Of a stretch of DNA of 64,000 bases, positions 52,763 through 61,795 are shown piece by piece. A program made the position numbers and the translations under genes. The DNA is taken from the NCBI RefSeq assembly GCF_900177385.1, contig NZ_FXBJ01000002.1:500001-564000 (forward strand). Direction: 5' to 3'. The stretch's first letter is position 1. Every line of letters starts with the position of its first letter. The DNA is from Carnobacterium iners. Lineage in GTDB: Bacteria; Bacillota; Bacilli; Lactobacillales; Carnobacteriaceae. The notes beneath the pieces are model-generated. The model had not been told where the DNA came from. It made no database searches and saw only the letters and a list, made by a program, of their open reading frames with translations.

Positions 52763-53012
52763 TCAGGCTACTAATATATTTTTAATTTTTTCACTTTTCA
52801 TACCTACTTCAAGCGCCATTTTTGTATGAGTATAAGAACAGACGCTACATCCATTTACTTGCGTCACAGCAAGCATAATACGCTCCATGAAATGTGGACT
52901 TGAAAGTTCTTTTTTCTTAACCTGTACTAAATCACACATTAAAAAAAGTTAAATATATTGTTCAGTAAAACTCTGTTAAAGAGTATAATTTTTTCCCAAA
53001 GCTTTTTTTCAT
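52763..53012 (-). pseudogene. AhpD-like (carboxymuconolactone decarboxylase family) pseudogene
   Basis: From ATG 53012 (AAGGAT upstream) the minus strand reads MKKSFGKKLYSLTEFY, stop, and, after a frame change, DLVQVKKKELSSPHFMERIMLAVTQVNGCSVCSYTHTKMALEVGMKSEKIKNILVA, stop. The CxxC with following His (CSVCSYTH) is the redox centre of the CMD/AhpD family. The 58-codon open piece starting at 52939 could not fold as a full domain. One stop and one frameshift inactivate it, and the C-terminus is also cut. Confidence 0.65.
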
Positions 53013-53266
53013 ATCCTTACGTTTCTAACATTTTGTGTTTAATCGTCGTATCGCTTGTCTAGTATAACAAATCTTATTTTTTAAAGATAACGGACAGCAC
53101 TTTCTAGTCTATCTAAACATGGTATTAACTATAATCATTCTGTATAATAAAGAAAACTACTTGAAAACGTTTTTCCAAAAAATAGATAATTTTCATTCGT
53201 TTTATAAAATCATTCTTAAGTTATCGAAAAATAGTTCTATTTACTAATATTAAGGGGGTGAGATAA

Positions 53267-53509
53267 ATGTCTCTAGAAACAACTCTACATTTTGATGTCA
53301 TTCATTATAAGGCAATTGATTTTTGCACCATTGTATTTGAGGTAGAAAAAGATGAATCAACCAATTATAGCGAAAAGACACTTGATCCTGATATCATTAT
53401 TTTTAATAATCAAAAAAATCGGTTTGATAAATTAAAAGAAAATGGCCAAGTAGAAATAGAAAAAATAACTAAAGATATTTCTCAACCTAAAATACATGAA
53501 CTCCTGTGA
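53267..53509 (+). CDS. Small hypothetical protein
   Basis: An 80-residue acidic protein without a signal or membrane segment (MSLETTLHFDVIHYKAIDF, EVEKDESTNYSEKTLDPDI). No family is recognised. A strong ribosome binding site (GGGGGTGAG) lies six bases before ATG 53267, which argues for real translation. Confidence 0.55.
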   Translation: MSLETTLHFDVIHYKAIDFCTIVFEVEKDESTNYSEKTLDPDIIIFNNQKNRFDKLKENGQVEIEKITKDISQPKIHELL

Positions 53510-53660
53510 AAAGGACTAACTAAATATTAGTTAATAACTCTTAATTTTTAGATTTAACGATTATTCTGACTGTCTTTTTGATTCTTTAATGATTTTACTT
53601 ATCTTAACGATAGTAGATTTTTCAAAAAAATTATTCTATCACTAAAAAAGGAAGGATAGC

Positions 53661-53876
53661 ATGAATTTTATCCAAAGATCAATCGAACTTAAATGGCCTC
53701 TCTTGTTGTTTGAAGTTATTTTTTTAATTGCAGGGGTTGTGCTTATCGTTAGCGGAATCAAAATACGAAAAAAAAGTACCATTGTCACTATTATTAGTAT
53801 CACTATAGGTATCCTTACCGCTCTACTCTTTTCCTATAGTTTACTTTGGACCCTCATATTTGGATACAATTCTTGA
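53661..53876 (+). CDS. Small two-segment membrane protein, unknown function
   Basis: A 71-residue protein with two or three membrane segments (about 12-32, 38-60). The basic turn KIRKKST lies between. AAGGAAGGA lies about six bases before ATG 53661, a strong site. No family is recognised. It is isolated between the AhpD-like remnant and the tyrS leader. Confidence 0.55.
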   Translation: MNFIQRSIELKWPLLLFEVIFLIAGVVLIVSGIKIRKKSTIVTIISITIGILTALLFSYSLLWTLIFGYNS

Positions 53877-54204
53877 CATCTTAGCAACAAATTACTACTG
53901 TAAAAAGTATTTTTAAATCCTATCTCTAGTCCTTGATAATACCGGTATGAGCATTGAAAACAACTTGAAAATAGATGAATCAACTGTTTCTGCATCTGAT
54001 TTATCTTACAAGTCACACGAATATTGTGCCGTGCTTTTCGTTACCATGAAAGAAAAATAGGCCTAGACTTATATTATTTCCTAATTGATCTTGTCCTAAA
54101 TCTATTAAAATGGTCTCTCGGATAATAATAAAACTATTCTCCAGATATCCAATAAAGTTAGTTTTCAGATAAATTAACTCACTTATAAAAATAGAATTGA
54201 CAAG
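53877..54204. other. Stretch between the small membrane gene and the tyrS leader
   Basis: A plus-strand reading (VLDNTGMSIENNLKIDESTVSASDLSYKSH and EYCAVLFVTMKEK, to a stop at about 54060) looks like the end of a lost gene, since it has sensible composition but no start signal. Nothing else is recognised. Confidence 0.35.
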
Positions 54205-54505
54205 CCAGAATGGGTTGATTATACTAAAATCAATCTAACAGCACTATTTACATTGATTGAGCACAGTAGTAAAAAGAATGTTGTCCCCAGAAAGCTAGTG
54301 GCTGATGAAAACTAGTACAATTCTTTTTTGCGAATTACACTCATGAGTACCTTGATTAACCTCAAGCGTTTAACTGGCGTTAACAGTTTACGAGTGGTCA
54401 GCAATTATGTCTTTATAATTGTCGGCAAATTGGGTGGTAACACGAAATGATTCGTCCCGATGAAAAGGTTTATTTGACTTTTTCATTGGGATTTTTTTTA
54501 TTTTT
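54205..54505 (+). promoter_or_regulatory. Tyrosine T-box leader of tyrS
   Basis: All parts of a T-box riboswitch are visible. Stem I contains an AGTA element (near 54265-54275), a distal stem CTAGT/ACTAG (near 54294-54316), and AAGAAT/ATTCTT below it. A TAC at 54336-54338, followed by A, is in the specifier position and codes for Tyr. The T-box sequence TGGGTGGTAACACG lies at 54431-54444. The terminator stem CCCGATGAAAA (54456-54466) / TTTTCATTGGG (54480-54490) follows, with eight T. Uncharged tRNA-Tyr should favour the antiterminator and switch tyrS on. Confidence 0.92.
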
Positions 54506-54535
54506 AATACTATTTTTTATAAAGGGGAGTACAAC

Positions 54536-55798
54536 ATGACAATTATCGATGAATTAATCTGGCGTGATGCCATTAACCAACAAACAGATGAAGAGGGCCT
54601 AACTAATCTAGTTAAAAACAAGAAAATTTCTTTATACTGTGGTGTTGATCCCACTGGTGACAGTATGCATATTGGTCACCTGATTCCGTTTATGATTTTA
54701 AAGAGATTCCAACTTGCTGGGCATCGTCCTGTTATTTTAATTGGCGGCGCAACGGGCACGATTGGTGATCCAAGTGGAAAGTCTGAAGAACGTGTTTTAC
54801 AGACAATGGAACAAGTCCAAGAAAATGTTAGGAAACTTAGCACACAAATGGTTCGTCTTTTCGATGCTGGTGGCAGCAATGGTATTAAAATGGTAAACAA
54901 TTATGACTGGACTAAAGATTTGAGTCTACTTGACTTCTTACGTGATTACGGTAAAAGTTTCAACGTCAATACGATGTTAGCTAAAGATATCGTCGCTAGT
55001 CGCTTAGAAACGGGTATTTCTTTTACAGAATTTACCTATCAAATTTTACAATCAATGGATTTTTTACACTTATATCAACATGAAGATGTGCAATTACAAA
55101 TTGGTGGAGCAGATCAATGGGGAAATATTACTGCTGGTTTAGAATTCATTCGTAAACAAGAAGGTTCAAAGGCCCAAGCATATGGCCTAACAATCCCACT
55201 TATGTTAAAAGCTGATGGAACAAAATTTGGAAAAACAGCCGGTGGAGCAGTCTGGTTAGATTCTGAAAAAACAACACCTTATGAATTCTATCAATTTTGG
55301 CTAAACCAAGATGATCGTGACGTAGTAAAATATTTGAACTATTTCACGTTCTTGTCAAAAGAAGAAATTGATCACTTAGCTGAAAAAGTAGCCTCTGAGC
55401 CACACATGCGTGAAGCTCAAAAAACACTCGCACGTGAAATGACGTTATTTGTTCATGGCGAAAATACTCTAAATGATGCTGAAAAAATTACAGCAGCTCT
55501 TTTCTCTGGCGATGTAAGAACGCTAACCGCCAACCAAATTGAAGAAGGTTTTAAAAATATGCCAACTTTTGAAGCTCCTAAAGAAGAGCGAAATATTGTT
55601 GAGTGGCTGGTTGATGTTGTCGGTATTGAGCCTTCAAGACGTCAAGCACGTGAGGACATCACTAATGGTGCTCTTTCAATGAATGGTGAAAAAATTCTAA
55701 GTGTCGATACGATTGTTACCCCTGAAAATTCATTCGATGAACGCTTTATCCTAATACGCCGCGGAAAGAAAAAGTATTTCCTTGTAAAATTAGTTTAA
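54536..55798 (+). CDS. tyrS: Tyrosine--tRNA ligase
   Basis: Class I synthetase that charges tRNA-Tyr. The 420-residue product has YCGVDPTGDSMHIGH with HIGH at 45-48, QIGGADQWGNITAG, and the KMSKS equivalent KFGKT (near residue 230). A C-terminal S4 domain lies at about 352-418 (SRRQAREDITNGALSMNGEKI). AAAGGGGAG lies upstream of ATG 54536. Expression is controlled by the T-box in front, and a hairpin terminator follows. Confidence 0.97.
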   Translation: MTIIDELIWRDAINQQTDEEGLTNLVKNKKISLYCGVDPTGDSMHIGHLIPFMILKRFQLAGHRPVILIGGATGTIGDPSGKSEERVLQTMEQVQENVRKLSTQMVRLFDAGGSNGIKMVNNYDWTKDLSLLDFLRDYGKSFNVNTMLAKDIVASRLETGISFTEFTYQILQSMDFLHLYQHEDVQLQIGGADQWGNITAGLEFIRKQEGSKAQAYGLTIPLMLKADGTKFGKTAGGAVWLDSEKTTPYEFYQFWLNQDDRDVVKYLNYFTFLSKEEIDHLAEKVASEPHMREAQKTLAREMTLFVHGENTLNDAEKITAALFSGDVRTLTANQIEEGFKNMPTFEAPKEERNIVEWLVDVVGIEPSRRQAREDITNGALSMNGEKILSVDTIVTPENSFDERFILIRRGKKKYFLVKLV

Positions 55799-55828
55799 TA
55801 ATAAGATGTGCTTATTATAGGCACTGCT

Positions 55829-55865
55829 AAAAAGGATGTAGGTGTTTTAAACTACAGTCCTTTTT
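55829..55865 (+). terminator. Intrinsic terminator after tyrS
   Basis: AAAAAGGA...GTAG pairs with CTAC...TCCTTTTT at 55829-55865, followed by T. It precedes the acetyltransferase gene. Confidence 0.75.
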
Positions 55866-55887
55866 GGTCTATTTAGGAGGAAAAATC

Positions 55888-56379
55888 ATGATTCAACTCA
55901 AAGCTGTTACTCTACTAGAAGATGTTAAACTCATAGTTTTGTTGGCTAAAGAGATTTGGTATGAACATTATACGGCGATCATCGGCGCCAAACAAGTTCA
56001 GTATATGCTAGCTAACTTACAGTCTGAGATAGCTATCTTAAATGATTTAAAACAAGGAAAAGAATATGTACTTGTTGAGTCAAATCAACTCGCTATTGGA
56101 TATGTTAGCTATGAATTAACAACTAACCAGCTTTTTCTTAGTAAACTGTATTTGAAAAAAAGTGAACGCGGCAAAGGCACTGGCCGTTTTGTTCTAGCTC
56201 AATTAAAAGATATTGCCAAAAAAAATAAAAAAGATGGGATTGTTTTAACTGTTAATAAAAATAATCAGGCTAGTATTTCTGTCTATAAAGCATTCGGCTT
56301 TATTTTAATAAAGGAACAACTCGTCGATATTGGAAATGGTTATGTCATGGATGATTATATTTTTTATTATTCTCTCTAA
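55888..56379 (+). CDS. GNAT family N-acetyltransferase
   Basis: A 163-residue protein with the GNAT fold: LKAVTLLEDVKLIVLLAKEIWYEHY at the start, YVLVESNQLAIGYVSYEL (beta strands), LSKLYLKKSERGKGTGRFVLAQLK with the acetyl-CoA loop (R/Q-x-x-G-x-G/A, here RGKGTG), and VNKNNQASISVYKAFGF. The substrate is unknown. ATG 55888 has AGGAGG seven bases upstream. It is followed at 48 bases by the amidase gene. Confidence 0.88.
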   Translation: MIQLKAVTLLEDVKLIVLLAKEIWYEHYTAIIGAKQVQYMLANLQSEIAILNDLKQGKEYVLVESNQLAIGYVSYELTTNQLFLSKLYLKKSERGKGTGRFVLAQLKDIAKKNKKDGIVLTVNKNNQASISVYKAFGFILIKEQLVDIGNGYVMDDYIFYYSL

Positions 56380-56427
56380 CTAAAACTATTTATTAAAAAA
56401 TAATCAGCAAGAAATGAGGTTTTTAGT

Positions 56428-57888
56428 ATGAAAATAAATCGAAAAAATGATGGGTTAGCTTTAGCTAAAAAACTTCACGACAAGAAAGTTACACCGTTTG
56501 AATTGGTAGAAGAAGCTTTCAAAAAACTTGAAATTGAAAATTCAAAATGGAATGCCGTCATCCATACTCGTAAAGAAAAAGCTTTGAAAGAAGCGCTAAA
56601 TAACGACTTTTCTAATACACTGTTTGGTGGGTTACCAATTTTAGTCAAAGGACTGGGTCAAGATATCGCTGAGGAGCCTAGCACATCTGGCTCACGGCTT
56701 TTAAAAAATTATTGCGCTAAACAGACTGGTAACTTCACAAAAGCGTTAGAAAAAGCAGGATTCATTGTTATTGGTCAAACCAATACCCCTGAATTTGGTT
56801 TCAAAAATATTACAGATCCTAGTTTATACGGTCCAACGCGTAATCCTTGGAATGGCGATTACTCACCAGGAGGATCAAGTGGAGGTGCTGCTGCTAGCAT
56901 TGTTTCAGATATGGTTCAAATCTCGGGCGCTAGTGATGGTGGTGGGTCTATTCGAATACCAGCAGCTTTTTCTGGTCTTATTGGTTTAAAACCTACTCGT
57001 GGTAGGACACCTATTGGACCAGGTTCTGGCCGCGGTTGGCAAGGAGCGTCGATTAGTTTTGCTTTAACCAAATCTATTCGAGACACAGCTGCTATGCTAG
57101 ACGTATTACAAACTGTTCAAGAATTGGCTGCTTTTCAAACCCCACTTTTTGAGCCAGGTTATTTAAATTCATTACAACAATCGCCTTCTAAGAAGTTTAA
57201 AATTGCTTATTCCTTAGCTTCACCTGTTCACAGTCCTGTCAGTTTGGATGCTAAAAAAAGTGTCTTAAAAACAGTTGAATGGTTGCGTCAAAAAGGTTAC
57301 GAAGTTGTTGAATCCACTCCTAATATAGACGGCGTTTCTTTGATGCAAAGCTACTACACAATGAATGCTGGAGAAACAGCAGCTATGATGGCTAACTTAG
57401 AAAAAACTTTTCAAAGAGCTTTAACCATAGACGATATGGAATTAATGACTTGGACATTATACAATACAGGAAAATCTATTTCTGCTGCTACCTATTCTAA
57501 TAGCCTCGCTGCTTGGGATACTGCTGCTGAGACGATGGCACACTTTCATGAGACGTATGACTTATACTTGACGCCTACTACTGCAGATAGCGCTCCTTTG
57601 ATTGATGCTAACTTACAAACAGATGAACAAATCGAACGCATGAAGCAAGTGACGAAATTGACAGAACAGGAGCAACAAACTCTTGTTTGGGATATGTTTT
57701 CTGCAAGTTTAGCTATTACGCCTTTTACCCAGCAAGCGAACTTAACCGGACAACCTGCTATTAGTTTGCCTGTTTATTTGACAGAAAAAGGCTTGCCTAT
57801 GGGAGTCCAATTTACCGCTCCAAAAGGCAAAGAGGACTGGCTGTTATCAATAGGCTATGAAATAGAAAAAGCGGGTTTATTTATCTAA
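56428..57888 (+). CDS. Amidase signature family hydrolase
   Basis: A 486-residue amidase. The catalytic Ser-cisSer-Lys triad is visible as K74 (ILVKGLGQD), S150 (SPGGSSGGAAA) and S174 (SDGGGSIRIPAA). The C-terminal TQQANLTGQPAISLPV and GVQFTAP blocks are also typical. Related lactic-acid-bacterial enzymes are annotated as amidases of unknown substrate; it lacks GatB/GatC neighbours and so is not GatA. GAGG lies eight bases before ATG 56428. Confidence 0.9.
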   Translation: MKINRKNDGLALAKKLHDKKVTPFELVEEAFKKLEIENSKWNAVIHTRKEKALKEALNNDFSNTLFGGLPILVKGLGQDIAEEPSTSGSRLLKNYCAKQTGNFTKALEKAGFIVIGQTNTPEFGFKNITDPSLYGPTRNPWNGDYSPGGSSGGAAASIVSDMVQISGASDGGGSIRIPAAFSGLIGLKPTRGRTPIGPGSGRGWQGASISFALTKSIRDTAAMLDVLQTVQELAAFQTPLFEPGYLNSLQQSPSKKFKIAYSLASPVHSPVSLDAKKSVLKTVEWLRQKGYEVVESTPNIDGVSLMQSYYTMNAGETAAMMANLEKTFQRALTIDDMELMTWTLYNTGKSISAATYSNSLAAWDTAAETMAHFHETYDLYLTPTTADSAPLIDANLQTDEQIERMKQVTKLTEQEQQTLVWDMFSASLAITPFTQQANLTGQPAISLPVYLTEKGLPMGVQFTAPKGKEDWLLSIGYEIEKAGLFI

Positions 57889-57892
57889 ATAA

Positions 57893-57947
57893 AAAAACAG
57901 TCTACCTTTAAAGCTATAAGTGCTTTTTAAGGTAGACTATCTTTTTT
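57893..57947. terminator. Bidirectional terminator between the amidase and NAD(P)-binding genes
   Basis: AGTCTACCTTTAAAGC (57899-57914) pairs with GCTTTTTAAGGTAGACT (57922-57938), flanked by A7 and T6. Confidence 0.9.
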
Positions 57948-57950
57948 AAG

Positions 57951-58604
57951 CTAGTTGAGCCAAAGCTTCTTCAAAGCTTCTTCAATACTTGTATCACCTG
58001 AAATCAAATCAACTGCTTGACGACTTATTGTTGGATAATCTAAAGCCGAAACAATCGTACTTGCTACGTCTTCTCTAGGAATTGCCCTAATGGCTGTCTC
58101 TGTTCCAATTTTTACGTTACCTGTCCCAGGCTTATTTTCTAGCATACCTGGACGGAAAATAAGATAATCCAAACCACTTTTTTCTAGCATTTGGTCCGCG
58201 TAAAATTTAGCAGCCATGTAAGGCTTCATATCCTCACTCCATTTTTCACGGTGATTCGATGCAATCGAACTAACCATTATAAAGCGTTTAACGCCGGCTT
58301 TTTCAGCAGCTTCTATCGTTTTAGCAGCACCATCTAAGTCAATCAATATCGTTTTATCGTAACCTGTAGAGCCACCTGACCCGGCTGAGAAAACAACTGC
58401 ATCTATATCTTTCATTGTAGCTTGTATCGCATCAACTGAACCTTCTAAGTCAGCCAGTCTCGCTTCTATTCCTTTACTTTTGAAATCCGCTACTTGCTCT
58501 TCTTTTCGAACCATAGCTCGAACGTTGTGCTGCTTACCTTCTTGTAATTTTTCTACTACCATTTTTCCGATTTGACCATTTGCACCAACAACTAATACGT
58601 TCAT
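57951..58604 (-). CDS. NAD(P)-binding atypical SDR protein (NmrA/YwnB-like)
   Basis: A 217-residue Rossmann protein with the dinucleotide loop VVGANGQIGKMVVEKL at the start and VVFSAGSGGSTGYDKT and FIMVSSIASNHREKW in the middle. YMAAKFYADQML follows with the position of the SDR Tyr/Lys (YxxxK variant YMAAKFYAD). It is an atypical SDR (SDR_a5) of the sort that senses or uses NAD(P)H; the substrate is unknown. AGGAGG lies upstream of ATG 58604. Confidence 0.88.
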   Translation of the reverse strand: MNVLVVGANGQIGKMVVEKLQEGKQHNVRAMVRKEEQVADFKSKGIEARLADLEGSVDAIQATMKDIDAVVFSAGSGGSTGYDKTILIDLDGAAKTIEAAEKAGVKRFIMVSSIASNHREKWSEDMKPYMAAKFYADQMLEKSGLDYLIFRPGMLENKPGTGNVKIGTETAIRAIPREDVASTIVSALDYPTISRQAVDLISGDTSIEEALKKLWLN

Positions 58605-58718
58605 CTTTAAACAACCTCCTTGTTTTATTATTCTAGTACTAGTCTAACAAAGATAGCCAAATAAGCCACTGAAAAGAACTTAGCAGCTTCTCTAGAATGT
58701 CTTAAAATTTAATAGAAA

Positions 58719-59903
58719 TCAATCTAATGCAAAATAACCACAGACTACATCACCTACCGCTTTTGCAGCAACCATAATAGCCTCTTCATCGATATCAAAC
58801 TTAGGATGATGGTTGGTATAATAGTCTTTTTCCCGTTGTGATCGGCAACCGACAAAGAAAAAACAACTTGGTATTTTTTGAGAATAATAAGAAAAATCTT
58901 CATTAGCTGCTTGCATTGGCGCTTCGACTACTTCATTCAAGTAATCATCAAGCCCATTTTTTAAATAATCCACTACGCTACTAGTCAGTTCAGGATCATT
59001 GGTTACTGGCGGACAGCCTTCTTCAAGTGTCATCGTTGTTTGAACAGCAAACATTTCTTCTAATCCTTTTACTAAATGCATCACTTCTTTATTTAAACTG
59101 TCAAAAGTAGCTTGTTTCATATAGCGTATATCACCTTCGATTGTAACGGTATCTTTAATGGTATTAAAGGACCCTCTACCTTCAAATGAGCCTACTGTAA
59201 CCACACCAACTTCAAAGAGGTCCAATCGTCGACTAATGACCGTTTGGAGTACTGTTACAAAATAAGAGCCAGCTACAATCGCATCATTGGCTTTATGTGG
59301 TGTTGAAGCATGACCACCTATCCCTTTAATAATAATTTTGAACTGTGTTCCACCAGCCATCGCTGCGCCACTTCGATAGGCAACAGTACCAACTGGGTAT
59401 TCAGGCATCACATGAATGCCCACTATATGATCTACATCATCTAAAATACCAGACTCCAAAATATATTTAGCCCCTCCAGGAGGCGCTTCTTCAGCGTGTT
59501 GGTGTACAATTTTTATTATTCCTGGAATTTCAGCCTTTAATTCAATCAAGCAATCCGCTAATACCATCAGATAGGCAGTATGCGCATCGTGTCCACAAGC
59601 ATGCATGGTGCCTTTATTTTTTGATGCAAAAGATAAGCCAGTTTCTTCTTCAATTGGTAAAGCATCAAAATCAGCTCTTAAAGCGAGTATCTCGCCAGCC
59701 TTCCCACCTGCAATAGTTACAACAACGCCATTTCCACCTACATTTGTTTCCAACGTTACTTCTTTACCTTGATAAAAATTTGCAATATAAGCTGCCGTTT
59801 CTTCTTCTTGATAAGATAATTCTGGGTGTGCGTGCAAGTGTCTTCGAATTTCAATCATTTCTTCTTTTCGTGCATCTAACATCACCATCATTTTTTCTCT
59901 CAT
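58719..59903 (-). CDS. M20 family amidohydrolase (N-acyl-amino acid or hippurate-type)
   Basis: A 394-residue metal-dependent amidohydrolase, M20D group: RRHLHAHPELSYQEEETAAYI, the metal ligands in HACGHDAHTA (C103, H105), E138/E139 in HQHAEEAPPGGA, H164 in GIHVMPEYP, and NEDFSYYSQKIP near the end. It probably removes acyl groups from N-acylated amino acids or similar. GGAGG lies seven bases before ATG 59903. It follows the oxaloacetate decarboxylase operon with about 76 bases between, possibly cotranscribed. Confidence 0.88.
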   Translation of the reverse strand: MREKMMVMLDARKEEMIEIRRHLHAHPELSYQEEETAAYIANFYQGKEVTLETNVGGNGVVVTIAGGKAGEILALRADFDALPIEEETGLSFASKNKGTMHACGHDAHTAYLMVLADCLIELKAEIPGIIKIVHQHAEEAPPGGAKYILESGILDDVDHIVGIHVMPEYPVGTVAYRSGAAMAGGTQFKIIIKGIGGHASTPHKANDAIVAGSYFVTVLQTVISRRLDLFEVGVVTVGSFEGRGSFNTIKDTVTIEGDIRYMKQATFDSLNKEVMHLVKGLEEMFAVQTTMTLEEGCPPVTNDPELTSSVVDYLKNGLDDYLNEVVEAPMQAANEDFSYYSQKIPSCFFFVGCRSQREKDYYTNHHPKFDIDEEAIMVAAKAVGDVVCGYFALD

Positions 59904-59979
59904 CTAAATTCCTCCAATTAAATTCAGTCTAGCTGATCTTTAACTTTTTAGTTGTGGTAACGTTATTTTATTTATTTAG

Positions 59980-61110
59980 TTAACTAAAAAATTGCAATAA
60001 AACACCGGCAGCTACGGCAGAACCAATAACACCGGCAACATTAGGACCCATTGCATGCATAAGTAAGAAATTTGACGGGTTTGCTTTTACTCCTTCTTTT
60101 TGGACAACACGTGCAGCCATTGGTACCGCTGAAACACCCGCTGCGCCAATCATTGGATTGACTTTACCATTTGTTAATTTACACATTAACTTACCCATTA
60201 ATACACCGCCTGCTGTTCCAATCGCAAACGCAATTAGTCCTAACAAAATAATCTTAGCTGTTTGAATGGACAAGAACAGCTCCGCTTCAGCTTTTGCACC
60301 AACCGTTATACCTAAAAATATCGTGATGATATACATTAAAGAATTTTGAAGTGTATCGGTAATGTGTGGCACTCGGCCACTTTCTTTAATGAGATTTCCT
60401 AACATTAACATTCCGATTAAAGGAGCCGATGAAGGCACTAATAAGATAACGAAAATCGCCACAACTATTGGAAACAGTATTTTTTCTTTTTGTGAGACAG
60501 GTCTTAACTGCTCCATTTTTATCTCTCGTTCTTTTTTTGTTGTCAATAATTTGATAATAGGTGGCTGAATGATGGGAACAAGGGCCATATAGGAATAAGC
60601 TGCTAAGGCAATGCTTGAAAGTAAGTGAGGAGCCAATTTACTAGTTAGAAAAATAGCTGTTGGCCCATCTGCTCCACCGATAATTCCTACAGAAGCCGCT
60701 TCTGGACCTAACATCCCCATAGCTAAAGCACCAAAAAAAGCGACAAATACCCCAATCTGAGCTGCACCACCAAGCAGTAACGTTTTGGGATTTGCAATCA
60801 AGGGGCCAAAATCTGTTGCTGCCCCTAAACAAAGAAAAATTAAAGGTGGATAAATACCTAGGTTCGTCCCTTGATACAAATAATACAATAACCCACCATT
60901 ATTACCATCCATAGGCGGCGACATTAATCCTCCTATTGGTAAATTGACTAATAACATGCCAAAAGCAATGGGAATCAATAAATAAGGTTCATACCCTTTT
61001 TTTATTGCTAAATATAGAAATAAACAAGCAATTCCAAGCATAATAACATGTTTATAGGATAAATTCGCAAATCCTGAATGCATCAATACGTCTTTTATTG
61101 CTTCAATCAT
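59980..61110 (-). CDS. oadB: Sodium-translocating decarboxylase beta subunit (oxaloacetate decarboxylase)
   Basis: A 376-residue membrane protein with about nine to eleven segments. It carries the carboxybiotin decarboxylation and Na+ export steps. GVIGIIGGADGPTAIFL-type sequence (GIIGGADGPTAIFLTSKLAP) holds the functional Asp, and AAGVSAVPMAARVVQKEG and LLMHAMGPNVAGVIGS are family blocks. AGGAG lies eight bases before ATG 61110. It is the last gene of the operon. Confidence 0.93.
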   Translation of the reverse strand: MIEAIKDVLMHSGFANLSYKHVIMLGIACLFLYLAIKKGYEPYLLIPIAFGMLLVNLPIGGLMSPPMDGNNGGLLYYLYQGTNLGIYPPLIFLCLGAATDFGPLIANPKTLLLGGAAQIGVFVAFFGALAMGMLGPEAASVGIIGGADGPTAIFLTSKLAPHLLSSIALAAYSYMALVPIIQPPIIKLLTTKKEREIKMEQLRPVSQKEKILFPIVVAIFVILLVPSSAPLIGMLMLGNLIKESGRVPHITDTLQNSLMYIITIFLGITVGAKAEAELFLSIQTAKIILLGLIAFAIGTAGGVLMGKLMCKLTNGKVNPMIGAAGVSAVPMAARVVQKEGVKANPSNFLLMHAMGPNVAGVIGSAVAAGVLLQFFS

Positions 61111-61132
61111 AATAATAGCTCCTCACCTGACA

Positions 61133-61486
61133 TTATAGTCTGACCAAACTAGCTCCTGCCTCGACTGCCATCCCTTTCGAAACCATTACTTCTTGTATTG
61201 TCCCATCTTCAGGTGCAACAATTTCATTTTCCATCTTCATTGCCTCTAAAACACATAAGACTTGTCCAGCTTTTATGGTCTCTCCTAACTGAACTAACAC
61301 ACTAATGATAGTTCCAGGCATTGGTGCTTTTACCTCGATTCCACTTAAAACGGGAGTCTTTACTGGTTCTTCTTTTTTGTTTTCATTATCTAAGGCTATT
61401 GCTTTATTTTTACTATCCGCTTCGTTGACTTCTTCTACTGAAACCTGGTAAACTTTATTGTTTACTGTAACTTCATACGTTTTCAT
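61133..61486 (-). CDS. Biotin carboxyl carrier subunit of the decarboxylase
   Basis: A 117-residue carrier protein. A short N-terminal segment and an acidic/lysine linker precede a biotinyl domain (from about residue 50, EVKAPMPGTIISVLVQLGETIK) with the biotinylation motif EAMKMEN (81-87, K84). It carries CO2 from the alpha to the beta subunit. In lactic acid bacteria this subunit is separate (called OadD), matching the alpha subunit here that lacks a biotin domain. Confidence 0.92.
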   Translation of the reverse strand: MKTYEVTVNNKVYQVSVEEVNEADSKNKAIALDNENKKEEPVKTPVLSGIEVKAPMPGTIISVLVQLGETIKAGQVLCVLEAMKMENEIVAPEDGTIQEVMVSKGMAVEAGASLVRL

Positions 61487-61500
61487 CCTACTGAACTCCT

Positions 61501-61785
61501 TTATCTTACTCGTTTTATAGAGATCACTTGATAGTGTTTATCTTGTTGGTCTTCATTAGCTAAAATTAAAGCCGTTAAAACTGCCACTGTTTTTGTTTCG
61601 TCCTCTTCTTCTAAAGTGTTTTTTATTATTGGAAGAGGAGTCTTTTCTTTTTTTATTGTTTTTTCTTCTTTAAAAATATATTTAAACGACATCAAAATCA
61701 GTTGTAATCCAAAAAGCACAAGGAAAACAATCACAAGCGATGTGATAGACACATTAAGGCCTTCTAATAAGCTGATATCAGACAT
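61501..61785 (-). CDS. OadG-family gamma-like subunit of the decarboxylase
   Basis: A 94-residue protein with one N-terminal membrane helix (about 14-34, SLVIVFLVLFGLQLILMSFKYIF) and a charged tail that ends DKHYQVISIKRVR. The architecture fits the small OadG/OadH assembly subunit that holds the soluble and membrane parts together. Sequence conservation in this family is low, so the call leans on position between alpha and biotin carrier. Confidence 0.78.
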   Translation of the reverse strand: MSDISLLEGLNVSITSLVIVFLVLFGLQLILMSFKYIFKEEKTIKKEKTPLPIIKNTLEEEDETKTVAVLTALILANEDQQDKHYQVISIKRVR

Positions 61786-61795
61786 TTAATCCCTC

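Noticed and set aside
56428-57888. GatA subunit of the tRNA amidotransferase
   Set aside because: The protein has the amidase triad, but gatB and gatC are not adjacent and the sequence lacks GatA-specific context.
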